Of a stretch of DNA of 64,000 bases, positions 1 through 9,408 are shown in pieces. The notes under the pieces are model-generated. The model saw only the letters and a list, made by a program, of their open reading frames with translations. It made no database searches and was not told where the DNA came from. Origin of the DNA: Gimesia chilikensis (lineage in GTDB: Bacteria > Planctomycetota > Planctomycetia > Planctomycetales > Planctomycetaceae); assembly GCF_007744075.1 (NCBI RefSeq), contig NZ_CP036266.1, positions 5,503,748 through 5,567,747 of the forward strand, in the 5' to 3' direction. Position 1 is the first letter of the stretch, and every line of letters starts with the position of its first letter. A program made the position numbers and the translations under genes.

Positions 1-615
1 TCCCAGGCGTGATCCTCGCAACGCCAGATCCCAGTCCCACATGGTTTTAATACCTTCGCGCCAGCGTCCCGCCACTTCAAAGACTTTTCGACGCCACATT
101 GCCGAAGTATTGACAAAATTGTTGCGCCAGATGTCAGATCCTTCCCACTCTGGTGCATCCCAGAAGATGGAAAAATCACCAAACGCCTGAGCCGGCCCAT
201 AGACAAAGGGAGTGTCATCCCGCATCGCTTTTAAATGTTCTTCGATATAATTGGCGGGCATGATGTCGTCGCCATCCAGAAATACCAGGTAGTCCCCCGA
301 AGATGCAGCGGCACCACGGTTGCGCGTTTCACAGACTCCCTGGTGCCGAGGACTCTCCAGAACAGTCAACCCCTGCGACTGATATTGACGGGCCAGTTCG
401 AGGGAATCGTCGATGCTGTTGTCGTCCGAGTAAATCACCTCACACGGGATGGATTGTTGCAGTGCAGACTCGATCGTTTCTGCCAGATATCTTTCGTTAT
501 TGCGGGCCGCAATAATAATGCTGACTCGACTGCGGGAATGATGATTCTTTACAAACTTTTCTAAACTCGGATTCCTGCCCGTTTTTTCTCCTGGTAATTT
601 CAGCCCGCCCACCAT
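1..615 (-). CDS. Family 2 glycosyltransferase, C-terminally truncated by window edge
   Basis: Translating the minus strand from an ATG at 615 gives 205 codons open to base 1. Residues about 31-40 (VSIIIAARNN), 61-71 (IYSDDNSIDDS) and 111-117 (VFLDGDD) are the nucleotide-sugar-binding and DxD-type metal-binding parts of a GT-A fold glycosyltransferase of family GT2. A later MWDWDLALR segment (about 192-200) fits the acceptor/catalytic region. Such enzymes transfer a sugar from a nucleotide sugar at the inner face of the membrane; the acceptor cannot be told. The start is favoured by an AGAGGA about eight bases upstream and by an in-frame TAA further up. It lies 74 bp after the kinase stop on the same strand, so co-transcription is possible. 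The C-terminal part is outside the window. Confidence 0.86.
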   Translation of the reverse strand, partial: MVGGLKLPGEKTGRNPSLEKFVKNHHSRSRVSIIIAARNNERYLAETIESALQQSIPCEVIYSDDNSIDDSLELARQYQSQGLTVLESPRHQGVCETRNRGAAASSGDYLVFLDGDDIMPANYIEEHLKAMRDDTPFVYGPAQAFGDFSIFWDAPEWEGSDIWRNNFVNTSAMWRRKVFEVAGRWREGIKTMWDWDLALRGSRLG

Positions 616-689
616 CAAATCAATTCCTCTCAATGCCGGTAAATCATGTTTCAGAGATCGAATTTAATGCGTCAGTTTATTTCCAGCTG

Positions 690-2717
690 TCACTGCATTA
701 TGCTGCATTCGGGGAGCGCTTCCATCAGCAGATTTTTTCCGTCATCGGTAACCTGGGTTTCGGTAAGATACAGTTCTCGCAGACTCTTCAGATCCTGCAG
801 ATACAACAAACCAGAATCAGTCACATTGGTAAAAGATAATTGTAACCATTGAAGACCTGCCAGGCTTTTCAGATGGGTCAGGCCGGAATCATTTATCCCC
901 GTATTCCCCAGATTTAAAGAGTCGAGGCTGGAGAGCCCTGACAGGTATTTTAAACCTTCGTTCGTTACTGCTGTGTGTTGCATCGTAATTGACCGCAACG
1001 TACCAAACTGACTCAGTTGTTCCAGGCCCGCATCACCCGTCTTTGTATTGTACAGATCAATCTTGCTTAGCGCTGGCAGTGCTTTCAGATGTGCGATTCC
1101 CACATCGGTGATGTTCGTATCATAGAGATCCAAAGTCTCAAGATTCTTCAAATAGCAGAACCACTTCAGGTCTTCATCGAGAACCTGTTTGTTTTCGTGC
1201 AGAAGGATTTTTCTAGTTTGAAACTCTCCGGTGGGAAGTTCAGACAGTTTCTCAATGACCTGCGGCTCTGCATCGACTGAAATCTCAACCACTCCCCCTA
1301 ATTCCAATGCCCTCGACGCAGCTGCCCTGTCATTATCTGCGGGATTGACGGGAATGGTACTTTTTTTGTCCGCAGGATTTGAAACGGCTTTTTCAGGTGC
1401 ACCGGTAGCAGTTTTAGCCGGATTCTTGAGCGGGCTGAAAAACAGATGCTGATTGGAGACTGCCCACCACAACAGCGCCAGAAAGCCGAGGGGCAACAAC
1501 CATCTCATAAATGGGTAGCGCGCTTTCGGTTGCATGACTGTAGAATCAAGACAGATACGACCATACTCTGAAAAGCACTCATCATCCTTGTATAGTGAAA
1601 AAAGTGTCGAGAGATCTTCATCCAACACGGCAGTACGTGGGCCTGGCTGAATTTGAATCGGCTCCTGCTGTGGCTGGTCTGTCTGCGAGGATTGATCTAA
1701 GGGAATGCTTTCCAGTGCTTCAATCAGTTCCGCGGTTGAGTTATATCGTTCGACGGGCTCCTTGCTCACCATTTTATGAAAGATGGCTTCCAGTTCGTCA
1801 GGTACTTCAGGACGCTGCTTTTGAATCGAAGGGATCGGCTGTTCCAGGTGAGCGAGTATTTTTTTGACAAATGAATCAGCCGGATACATCACCCTGCTGG
1901 TCAGTAAATAGTAGAGGGAACAACCAAGGCTATAAATATCAGAGCGTGCATCCGCAGCGTGTGTATTCTGAGCCTGTTCCGGTGACATATAGTCGAGTGT
2001 CCCCTTCACACTTCCCGATTCTGTCAGCTGCGTGGCTGGCACCTCACTGGGCTCAAGATTGTCGATTCGCGCCAGCCCCATATCCAGGATTTTGACAGTC
2101 CCCTTCAGGTCCAGCAACAGGTTGGCAGGCTTGATATCTCGATGAATAATTCCCTCGGAGTGAGCAAACCCCAGGCCCTTAGCCGCCTGGATGATATAGT
2201 TAACGGCGACATCAACCTGCAGGACGCCATGTTCTTTGATGAGGTCTGACAGATTGATTCCATCAACATACTCCATCACAAAATAAGAGACCCCCTTGGC
2301 TTCCCCGGCGTCATACGCGGTCACGATATTGGGGTGAGACAATTTCGCCGCCGCCTGGACTTCCCGCTGGAACCGACCGATCGATTCTTCATCCAGGGCA
2401 ATTTTAGTGGGAAGCGTTTTCAGCGCCACTTTTCGCTTCATCCGGCGATGCTCTGCCAGATAGACCTTCCCCATCCCCCCCGCACCAATCTCGCGCAATA
2501 TCAGATAGTCGCCCAACACGAGCCGGTCACCTTTGTGTTGCAGGATCATCTTGATTTGAAACTCATTGAGTTTCTTATTCTTGACCAGTGTCTTTGCCAG
2601 ATCCAGGGCGGTTTCTGAGGAGTCGTCCTGTGTCTCTTGAAGTGCAATGACATCCTTAGCGGAAAAAATACCGCTTTCATCCAGTAGTGACAGAAATTGG
2701 TTGCGGGATAATGTCAT
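690..2717 (-). CDS. Membrane-anchored Ser/Thr protein kinase with C-terminal leucine-rich repeats
   Basis: 675 residues when started at the internal Met at 2717 (MTLSRNQFLSLLDES), a typical planctomycete kinase opening; the frame extends 23 codons further up but that part looks untranslated. Residues 1-65 are a small helical N-terminal region. The Hanks-type kinase domain spans about 70-340: Gly-rich loop IGAGGMGKVY near 77-84, Lys100, HRD at 192-194, and DMG at 212-214 in place of the usual DFG. One membrane helix lies at about 405-422. The C-terminal part, about 530-675, holds roughly five to six leucine-rich repeats (motifs such as NLETLDLYDTNITDVG), expected outside the cytoplasm if the kinase faces in. 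It would phosphorylate Ser/Thr in unknown substrates, with the LRR part a likely sensor or protein-binding surface. No clear Shine-Dalgarno sequence is seen. Confidence 0.9.
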   Translation of the reverse strand: MTLSRNQFLSLLDESGIFSAKDVIALQETQDDSSETALDLAKTLVKNKKLNEFQIKMILQHKGDRLVLGDYLILREIGAGGMGKVYLAEHRRMKRKVALKTLPTKIALDEESIGRFQREVQAAAKLSHPNIVTAYDAGEAKGVSYFVMEYVDGINLSDLIKEHGVLQVDVAVNYIIQAAKGLGFAHSEGIIHRDIKPANLLLDLKGTVKILDMGLARIDNLEPSEVPATQLTESGSVKGTLDYMSPEQAQNTHAADARSDIYSLGCSLYYLLTSRVMYPADSFVKKILAHLEQPIPSIQKQRPEVPDELEAIFHKMVSKEPVERYNSTAELIEALESIPLDQSSQTDQPQQEPIQIQPGPRTAVLDEDLSTLFSLYKDDECFSEYGRICLDSTVMQPKARYPFMRWLLPLGFLALLWWAVSNQHLFFSPLKNPAKTATGAPEKAVSNPADKKSTIPVNPADNDRAAASRALELGGVVEISVDAEPQVIEKLSELPTGEFQTRKILLHENKQVLDEDLKWFCYLKNLETLDLYDTNITDVGIAHLKALPALSKIDLYNTKTGDAGLEQLSQFGTLRSITMQHTAVTNEGLKYLSGLSSLDSLNLGNTGINDSGLTHLKSLAGLQWLQLSFTNVTDSGLLYLQDLKSLRELYLTETQVTDDGKNLLMEALPECSIMQ

Positions 2718-3312
2718 AAAAGGCAGAATGAAAAAAATGTTCAGAGTGAATATGAATTCAATTATGTTACCCGAATCCATGCTCAATTCAAGAATAGTTG
2801 TAGGGCGTTACCAGATTTTCGGAAGCAATACCAGGAAAGTCGATCCTGTCTCATTTCGCGTTACTGTGATTCCAAAGGGCGGGCAGGTTCAATTCACTGC
2901 TCCGGTCTGATACACGCTGGCTGTAATTGTATCTGGATTGAGGCCATCGGGCCGTGCGACCTGAAACAATACCAGGCGGGTCATACCACCTGGTGATGAA
3001 AAGTGGACGGAAATTCAAACTGACTGCATGTCACGGTACTTCAGCTGATCAATTTCGTCAGAGGCTCAAAACGTGCGATATTCACATGAGCAGGTTGCTG
3101 AGTTAGGGATTTGAGCTGCAGATTCCGCTGATAAGCGCTGCTTTAAAATCCATCTTTCCCCCGATCACGGAATCGAGTATTCTCCTGCCCCCCACCCGAT
3201 CATCCTTTCTCGTTAGTGTTTTTCCCCTCAACTCTAACAATTCAATCTAAAGATATGCGCTGTCTGCACACACCGGGCCAAGCGGCAGTACGGCATTCGG
3301 AGACCATTTGCT
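2718..3312. other. Intergenic region, no gene seen
   Basis: About 595 bp between two divergent genes, so it should hold both promoters, though I cannot single out convincing -35/-10 boxes. An imperfect hairpin (8 of 10 pairs, four-base loop) lies at 2971-2994 and is not followed by a T tract. Open frames here are short and overlap the kinase in other frames. Confidence 0.4.
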
Positions 3313-3759
3313 TTGCTTAGCCCATCTCGACGCCGTTTTCTATTATCCGGAATCAATCTCGCTCTCACAGGCTCTTTGACAGGTTGTGGAACCATTCTGT
3401 ACCCCGAACGCAGAGGACAGCCTGCAGGGCCGCTCGACTGGAAAATCGTGGGCCTGAATTCCATCGGGCTCCTGTTTTTCTTTGTCCCCGGGGTGATCGC
3501 GTTCGCTGTTGATTTCATCAACGGAACCATTTATCTGCCTCCGCATGAGTATGGTATCGATAACCAGAATAGCCAGGATGTAGAACTGAAGTCGGTTTCA
3601 ATTCCCCCCGATCAGATTTCCCCGGATGAAGTCAGCCTGCTTGTCTCACAGCATTCCGGTCGCAAGGTAATCCTGTTACCCGGGGAATACGAGACACAAC
3701 CGATCCAATCGATCGAGGAATTCTGGTCCGTCGAACGGAAGATGAACGTGCAATCCTGA
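3313..3759 (+). CDS. Small exported lipoprotein-like protein of unknown function
   Basis: 148 residues from a TTG start; no in-frame ATG is available upstream. The N terminus has a twin-arginine-like SRRRFLL (residues 5-11), a hydrophobic stretch and a lipobox LTGC ending at Cys24, so the product is probably exported and lipid-anchored. A second hydrophobic segment (about 51-69, GLLFFFVPGVIAFAVDF) is followed by GTIYLPP. The pattern of a cysteine followed by LYPER and then PGVIAFAVDF...GTIYLP recurs, as I recall, in short planctomycete hypothetical proteins, but no function is known to me. The rest is polar. It stands alone: 327 bp separate it from the next gene on the same strand. Confidence 0.6.
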   Translation: MLSPSRRRFLLSGINLALTGSLTGCGTILYPERRGQPAGPLDWKIVGLNSIGLLFFFVPGVIAFAVDFINGTIYLPPHEYGIDNQNSQDVELKSVSIPPDQISPDEVSLLVSQHSGRKVILLPGEYETQPIQSIEEFWSVERKMNVQS

Positions 3760-4086
3760 CGGGATTTCTTACCAAGGCAAGAAACGAAATCCCCTGTCGG
3801 CACACTGTTTAACCATTCTCTCTGACTGGTAATCCCCCTAAACTGAGCCGAACTCCATCCCCGGGACCAGGCAGATTAATGGGGATCTTGTGGCAAAGAT
3901 ACATGGCATTCCGTCACTTTGTCGGGTAAAATGGAGGGAGCAGGTTCAGGCCTCTCGCCCTGCTCTCTGTGTGATGAAAAACGCTCTTAGCTGCTCCTCG
4001 AAACCATTTTCGAACCTGGCGGCTTTCAAGAGAGTTGAATGCCTTCCTTCGTATTGCCTCCCTTAGCTATTGGATTGACTCCCAGC
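3760..4086. other. Intergenic region upstream of the DUF1552 gene
   Basis: No gene or strong hairpin terminator is visible. The first in-frame ATG of the next gene lies at 4039, but the preferred start is 4087, so the last 48 bases may be leader. Confidence 0.35.
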
Positions 4087-5370
4087 ATGAAGAATAAAAT
4101 CAATCGCCGTCGATTCTTGATTCGCTCCATGGCCGGATCGATCGCTTTACCAGGGCTGCCTTCTCTGATGAGTAGTGCCCTTGCAGGGAACTCAGCGATT
4201 ACTGAGGACCGGGGAGCCGGTGCGGGGGCCCAGCGGTTCGTCGCGGTGGGTAATTTACTCGGTTTTCAACTGAAACATTTTTTCCCTGAGAAAACCGGCA
4301 AAGACTTTGAAGAAACAAAGCTGCTCAAACCTCTGGCTGCGAATCGCGATCAGCTGACAATCTATCGCGGACTCGATCATGGACTTCGCGGCGGTCACTT
4401 CGCCGTGCACACCTTCCTGTCAGGTCTGCTCCATCACGAGTCCAAGAACCGTACCGACGGCAACGTTACCATTGATCAATTCATTGCAGATGAAATCGGA
4501 AACCAGACACGGTTCCCATCACTCACGGTTGGTTCTGAGGGTGGCATCCATGGTGGTTGCCAGCTTTCATGGACGAAGTCAGGCGTTCGCGTTCCGCCGA
4601 TCACAGGGCCTGCCGAGTTGTTTGACCGCCTGTTTGTCGCAGACTCAAAACAGGTCCAGGCTCGAAAAGTGAAAGAGAACTCGCTGCAGGCCTCGATCCT
4701 TGATTCGATTCACGACGAAGCCCGTTCACTTTCAAAACGAGTCAACAGCGAAGACAAGGCAAAGCTCGACGAGTATTTCAGTTCCATTCGCGATGTCGAA
4801 AAACGCTTGAAGCTCCGTCAGGTCTGGTCCGATCAGCCCAAACCGAAAGCCCCCTTTGACAAACCGGCTGATAAGAATACCGTGGAAGATCTGCCGATGC
4901 TCTACGAGTTAATCGCGCTGGCGTTACAGACCGATTCCACACGGATCGCGACGCTGGAAATCGGCGGCAGCTTTTTGCCACAACACCTGGGCATCAATAA
5001 GTCCTACCATGGTCTTTCTCATCATGGCAATAACGAAGAGTCCGTCGCAGATCTGGTCACGCTTGAACTCTATCAGATCGAACAGTTTGGTAAATTCCTG
5101 ACGCGACTGGCTGGGATCTCTGACGGCGAACAGACCCTGCTTGATTCAACCGCGGTCCTGTTTGGCAGCGGAATGGGCAATGCCAATTCACACACCAACT
5201 CAGACCTCCCGATCATTCTGGCGGGAGGCGGGTATGGGACTGGTGAATTCAAGCAAGCCCCCGCGAAAGGGCCGGGTAAAGTTCCCTTGTGCAATCTCTT
5301 CCTGGATATCGCTCAGCGAATGGGTGTGGAGAAGGAAGCATTCGGAACGAGCACCGGAAGGTTCTCCTGA
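4087..5370 (+). CDS. DUF1552 (HXXSHH-type) Tat-exported protein
   Basis: 427 residues from the Met at 4087 (MKNKINRRRFLIRSMAG), chosen because the twin-arginine signal NRRRFL then sits right at the N terminus; the frame could start 16 codons earlier. The signal ends near ALAG. The mature protein carries HGLSHH at about residues 308-313, the motif that names the family, and a C-terminal FGSGMGNANSHTNSDLPIILAGG segment (written in two parts: FGSGMGNANSH and TNSDLPIILAGG) that recalls sulfatase/alkaline-phosphatase-like folds. The family is frequent in Planctomycetes and related phyla and is usually encoded next to DUF1592-type cytochrome proteins, as here: the next gene starts two bases after this stop. 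It probably acts folded in the periplasm with that partner. The reaction is unknown. Confidence 0.93.
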   Translation: MKNKINRRRFLIRSMAGSIALPGLPSLMSSALAGNSAITEDRGAGAGAQRFVAVGNLLGFQLKHFFPEKTGKDFEETKLLKPLAANRDQLTIYRGLDHGLRGGHFAVHTFLSGLLHHESKNRTDGNVTIDQFIADEIGNQTRFPSLTVGSEGGIHGGCQLSWTKSGVRVPPITGPAELFDRLFVADSKQVQARKVKENSLQASILDSIHDEARSLSKRVNSEDKAKLDEYFSSIRDVEKRLKLRQVWSDQPKPKAPFDKPADKNTVEDLPMLYELIALALQTDSTRIATLEIGGSFLPQHLGINKSYHGLSHHGNNEESVADLVTLELYQIEQFGKFLTRLAGISDGEQTLLDSTAVLFGSGMGNANSHTNSDLPIILAGGGYGTGEFKQAPAKGPGKVPLCNLFLDIAQRMGVEKEAFGTSTGRFS

Positions 5371-5372
5371 AG

Positions 5373-7892
5373 ATGAATACGCGGTTCAATGAGATTTTCA
5401 GCATGAGCGTATTGCGCGCCGTTTGCGGTTTCGTATTCTGTCTTTCATGGCTGGTTCCCTGCTCTGCAGCAGAGCCGCAACACAGGCATGCCTCGACCGT
5501 CAACCGACTGTTGAAAAAATACTGTCTTGATTGCCATGACGTCGCAACCGCTGATGGTGAGCGCGAATTCGAAACATTTTCACTGCCGCTCAAATCGGAG
5601 CAGCAGCTGATTACCGCCGATGGAGTCATCGATCAGGTCACGCTGCGAAAAATGCCGCCTGAAGAATCGGTCCAGCCAACCGACGAAGAGCGACTCGCTT
5701 TAATCGGTGCCTTACGCGACAGCATTCAGGAAGCACGGAGCCAGTTTGAAAGTACCGGATCACGCACCATCATGCGTCGCCTTTCCAATCGGGAATATGA
5801 AAACACCCTTGCAACTCTGTTTGACCGGCGGGTCGACACGCTGGGATTAACAGCGGACTTTCCGAAAGAAGAGACCAGCCAGCACATGGACAACATCGGC
5901 GAGTCGCTGGTGACGTCCGGATTTCTGCTGGATCAGTATTTCCAGGCAGCCTCTCGGCTGGTAGAGGCCCGTCTGGGAAAACCCGAGATGAAACCGAAGT
6001 CCTGGCACTTTAAGGATAATTTCAAACAGTACGAAGAATTATCGGGGGCACACCGCAGTGTGTTCAAATATCGGTATCTCTGTCTCTACGAGCAGCCCAA
6101 TACCGACACACGTCAAGGTGGCTATGGACACATTGAAGATTTTCTGGATGGCGTACCGGTCTCAGGTCTGTATGACATCCAGGTTCAGGCCCAGGCGCTG
6201 CACCGTGACACCCATTACGATCCCAAGATTTTCCGCATCGACTTTTCGGAACCGTTTCAACTGGCTGTTGTGACCGGTGATGTGAAGAAAGGGCATATCC
6301 ATTACCCCCAGGCCATCGAACCGATCCTGGCCAGCACCGTGGTTCCGGATGACAAACCTGAGTGGCTAAAGTTTCGCGTCTGGTTGGAAGCCGGGCAGAC
6401 ACCCCGATTCATTTTTCCAAACGGACCTTATGAGTCGCGGGCATCCGTCATCACACTCAATAAACGCTACAAAGACGAATTTAAGAATCCTGAGACAGGT
6501 GTCAGACGAAGTGCACTGCTTCGCGAAGGAGAGCTGCCTCACATCAGGATCAGCGAAATCAAAATCAATGGTCCGCTCCCGGAACCGGGCGGCAGTAAAG
6601 AAGAACTCGCCGTATTCGGGAAAGAGGGATTCCAGGAAGCCCATGCCCTGGATCAACTGTATCGCTTTGCGAAAATGGCCTATCGGCGTCCTTTGAACGA
6701 ATCCGATCAACAACGAATCAAAACTCTTTACGAAAAACGACTTTCCGAGCAGGCGCCCCCACGTCAGGCAGCCCTCGATACCGTCAAGCTAATACTCTGC
6801 TCGCCCTCGTTTTTATACCTCAGTGAGATTACTCCCGAGGAAGAACTCGAATTACACCCGTATGATCTGGCGTCGCGCCTTTCTTATGCACTCTGGACGG
6901 CACCGCCTGATGCAGAATTATTCGCCGCGGCCGCCTCGGGTCAACTGAAGAACAAAGAAGAACTACAGAAACAGATTCGACGTCTGTTGAAAGATCCCCG
7001 TTCGGATGAATTCGTCAATGGCTTTCTGGACAGCTGGCTTAATCTGCGTGCCATGGGCGACCAGCCTCCACCACGCAGAGCCGCCTGGGAATATTATGCT
7101 AAGAACCTGCCGGAATCGATGAAACAGGAAGCGCGTCTGTTTTTCCGCTCCCTGCTGGATGAAAACGGATCGGTCGAGAAATTCCTGGATGCAGACTATA
7201 CCTTCGTTGATAAGAAACTGGCCCACCTCTATCAGTTACCTGAGAAAGACAAAATGCGACTGAAAGATGGTTTTCAGCGTGTCAGCCTTTCCGGTACGAA
7301 ACACCGTGGTGGATTGCTGGGCATGGCTGGCGTGCTGACCGTCAGCGCCAATGGCGTTGATACATCGCCGGTCACACGCGGTGTGTATGTCCTTGAAAAT
7401 CTGCTCGGATCTCCGCCACCACCTCCGCCAGATGAAGTGCCTGCCATTGAGGCTGATGTCAGCGGAGCCACGACCATTCGTGAGCGGCTGCTCAAACACA
7501 GCCAGGATCAGACGTGTTACGTCTGTCATCGTAATATCGATCCCCACGGACACGCACTGGAATCGTTTGATCCGATCGGCCGCTGGCGGGAAAAGTATCC
7601 TCATCCGAGAGGAAAAGGGAGCGGCCCCAAGGTCGATCCAACGGGTAAACTGCCTTCAGGCGAATCATTCAAAGATTTCGAGAGCTTTAAACAGGTACTG
7701 CTCGAAAACCGTCTTGATAAGTTTACCCACTGTCTGATCGAAAAGCTGCTCACCTACTCAACCGGAAGGCAGATGGAACGGTCCGACCAGTACGAGATCG
7801 AAGATATCTTGAAGCGTGTCAAAGCCGAGGACTACGGTTTAGAGACCATCGTGATCGAAGTCATGACTTCCCGCATCTTTCGCTCGCGTTAA
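5373..7892 (+). CDS. DUF1592/DUF1588/DUF1585-family secreted c-type haem protein
   Basis: 839 residues from the Met at 5373, which directly precedes a signal peptide (hydrophobic core about 12-30, cleavage near CSAA-EP). A haem-binding CLDCH sits at residues 51-55, in the planctomycete cytochrome position. After it come regions matching the DUF1587, DUF1595, DUF1592, DUF1588 and DUF1585 series of large planctomycete proteins; the proline run of GSPPPPPPDEVP and a second haem-type motif CYVCH near 715-719 mark the DUF1588 part. The family is thought to be periplasmic and redox-active; substrates are unknown. The start codon lies two bases after the DUF1552 stop, so the pair is almost certainly one operon with coupled translation. 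The frame also contains an earlier Met at 5289 overlapping the DUF1552 gene, which I reject because it would bury the signal peptide. Confidence 0.93.
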   Translation: MNTRFNEIFSMSVLRAVCGFVFCLSWLVPCSAAEPQHRHASTVNRLLKKYCLDCHDVATADGEREFETFSLPLKSEQQLITADGVIDQVTLRKMPPEESVQPTDEERLALIGALRDSIQEARSQFESTGSRTIMRRLSNREYENTLATLFDRRVDTLGLTADFPKEETSQHMDNIGESLVTSGFLLDQYFQAASRLVEARLGKPEMKPKSWHFKDNFKQYEELSGAHRSVFKYRYLCLYEQPNTDTRQGGYGHIEDFLDGVPVSGLYDIQVQAQALHRDTHYDPKIFRIDFSEPFQLAVVTGDVKKGHIHYPQAIEPILASTVVPDDKPEWLKFRVWLEAGQTPRFIFPNGPYESRASVITLNKRYKDEFKNPETGVRRSALLREGELPHIRISEIKINGPLPEPGGSKEELAVFGKEGFQEAHALDQLYRFAKMAYRRPLNESDQQRIKTLYEKRLSEQAPPRQAALDTVKLILCSPSFLYLSEITPEEELELHPYDLASRLSYALWTAPPDAELFAAAASGQLKNKEELQKQIRRLLKDPRSDEFVNGFLDSWLNLRAMGDQPPPRRAAWEYYAKNLPESMKQEARLFFRSLLDENGSVEKFLDADYTFVDKKLAHLYQLPEKDKMRLKDGFQRVSLSGTKHRGGLLGMAGVLTVSANGVDTSPVTRGVYVLENLLGSPPPPPPDEVPAIEADVSGATTIRERLLKHSQDQTCYVCHRNIDPHGHALESFDPIGRWREKYPHPRGKGSGPKVDPTGKLPSGESFKDFESFKQVLLENRLDKFTHCLIEKLLTYSTGRQMERSDQYEIEDILKRVKAEDYGLETIVIEVMTSRIFRSR

Positions 7893-7987
7893 ACCGAAAC
7901 AAGACTCAGCTTTCACTTGTTTCCCAAGGTTTGAATTCGATGATACAGAAACGGGCTAACCGTGTTTTTATCAAACCGGTTATGCCC

Positions 7988-9115
7988 TCACTGTTCCATT
8001 CGATACTTCAACCACGCATAAATGCTCGCCCCGATTTGCTGGTAACCAACTTTATTGGGGTGCACCCCATTGTTAACCGGGTAGCCGTCCACGATATCGA
8101 GATTTAGCTCCGTCGGAATGATGAACAGGTTCTCGTTTTCGCGGCCTTTAAATTTTTCAATTTGACGTTGCACCAGCCTGTGTTGAATCTTCTTCCCCCC
8201 CCAGCGGCTATAGCGGTCTTTATAATTAGCATAAAACGCTTCCTGCCGAGAGTTCCCGGGCGTGGTCAGGCAGATTCCCACCTCCGCCTGGGGCGCAGCC
8301 GTCTGCAGGGCTTTGATGAGAATATCAGCCTGTGTGAACATGCCATCGATTTTTTCATCTATAGCATCCTGCTTCGCTGAGAAACAATCGTTGATGCCCA
8401 ACATAATGATCACATAATCTGGCTTTTGATCATTACACTCTTCTTTGAAGTAACGTGGTAAATCGAGACCAGGTTTACCATCTTTTCCCAGGTAAACGAA
8501 CGGACTGCTGCGTTTGCGATTGGTTCTATCGGGTTTCGGCTCATACTGTGAAACAAACCGCTGCCAGGTCCAACCGCCATATCCTTCATGGGCGACTCCC
8601 GCAGCGGCGGACTTCGGTTTGTGCGTTCCCAGCATTTGCCATTTCGGATTGTCGGGGGTCGAGAGTAGTCGGGCGATCTCGTTGGAGTAGGTAGTCGCAT
8701 TTGTCAGGCTGTCGCCGATAATCAACAACCGACAGGTGTCACGACTGGCTCCCGCATCCGGCTTTGAAACTTGCAGAACGGTATTCGCAGTCCCCAGGTT
8801 CGCTCCGTCGGCGTCTGTCACTTTGACTGAGAGAGAATATTGTCCGACATTCGAATCTGTCGGCGTCACGGTCCAGCGATTCTGGTCAACAGTGCCGATT
8901 TCGCAATCCACTTCAAACCGATATTTTTTGGGAGTTTCGGTCAGTACAATATTGTCGAAATAGATACTCATCTCCACGCCTGGTACCGCATAAAACATGG
9001 GCGGCAGCGTCAGCTGAAGAGATTGAGTTTTTTCAGCAGCCGCTGCGGGAGACACTGCAAGCAGCAGGAAAAGAATCAGCTGGATCAGAAGTCGGGTGGA
9101 TTTAATTTTCTGCAC
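7988..9115 (-). CDS. Secreted SGNH/GDSL-type hydrolase with N-terminal beta-sandwich region
   Basis: 375 residues. A signal peptide covers about 1-27 (hydrophobic core then SPAAAA-EK). Residues 30-118 look like an Ig/cadherin-like beta region. The SGNH domain follows: block I IIGDSLTNA with Ser136, block II around EGYGGWTW (177-184), block III GIND with Asn242, and block V NNGVHPN with His352. The residue three before the catalytic His, normally Asp, is Asn349, so the acid of the triad is missing in its usual place; some SGNH enzymes manage with a Ser-His dyad. Probable role: esterase or deacetylase on exported polysaccharide or lipid. It converges with the DUF1592 gene (95 bp apart) and stands alone. 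Confidence 0.87.
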   Translation of the reverse strand: MQKIKSTRLLIQLILFLLLAVSPAAAAEKTQSLQLTLPPMFYAVPGVEMSIYFDNIVLTETPKKYRFEVDCEIGTVDQNRWTVTPTDSNVGQYSLSVKVTDADGANLGTANTVLQVSKPDAGASRDTCRLLIIGDSLTNATTYSNEIARLLSTPDNPKWQMLGTHKPKSAAAGVAHEGYGGWTWQRFVSQYEPKPDRTNRKRSSPFVYLGKDGKPGLDLPRYFKEECNDQKPDYVIIMLGINDCFSAKQDAIDEKIDGMFTQADILIKALQTAAPQAEVGICLTTPGNSRQEAFYANYKDRYSRWGGKKIQHRLVQRQIEKFKGRENENLFIIPTELNLDIVDGYPVNNGVHPNKVGYQQIGASIYAWLKYRMEQ

Positions 9116-9408
9116 AGGTCACTCAATCTGATTAGAGTCGGGAATTCCCGTTCGAGTTGAGCCCGAAACCGATTCAGGCAAAAGACAATTCCTATCGTAC
9201 CAGCGCTCCCCCCCTTGAAGTCCAGTGTCCGGTGTTTTTTCTCATATTTTCTGCTCACGGATTCCTGTCGACAACCGAAAGTTTCCGTTCTGATGATCAT
9301 CTCAGGCTGATGCCTTGATGGGGAAATTCCACTTCAGATATGATGAATGTTTCTGCAAATCCTGCGTCTCACTGCGGACAACAGATCTGGAATAGTTAAG
9401 GAATCCCG

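Noticed and set aside
235-564. 109-residue plus-strand frame
   Set aside because: Antisense to the glycosyltransferase, whose conserved motifs settle the strand.
2971-2994. Hairpin as a terminator
   Set aside because: Two mismatches in ten pairs and no T tract on either strand.
5289-5372. Earlier start for the DUF1592-type gene
   Set aside because: It would overlap the DUF1552 gene by 82 bases and place 28 polar residues before a clear signal peptide.
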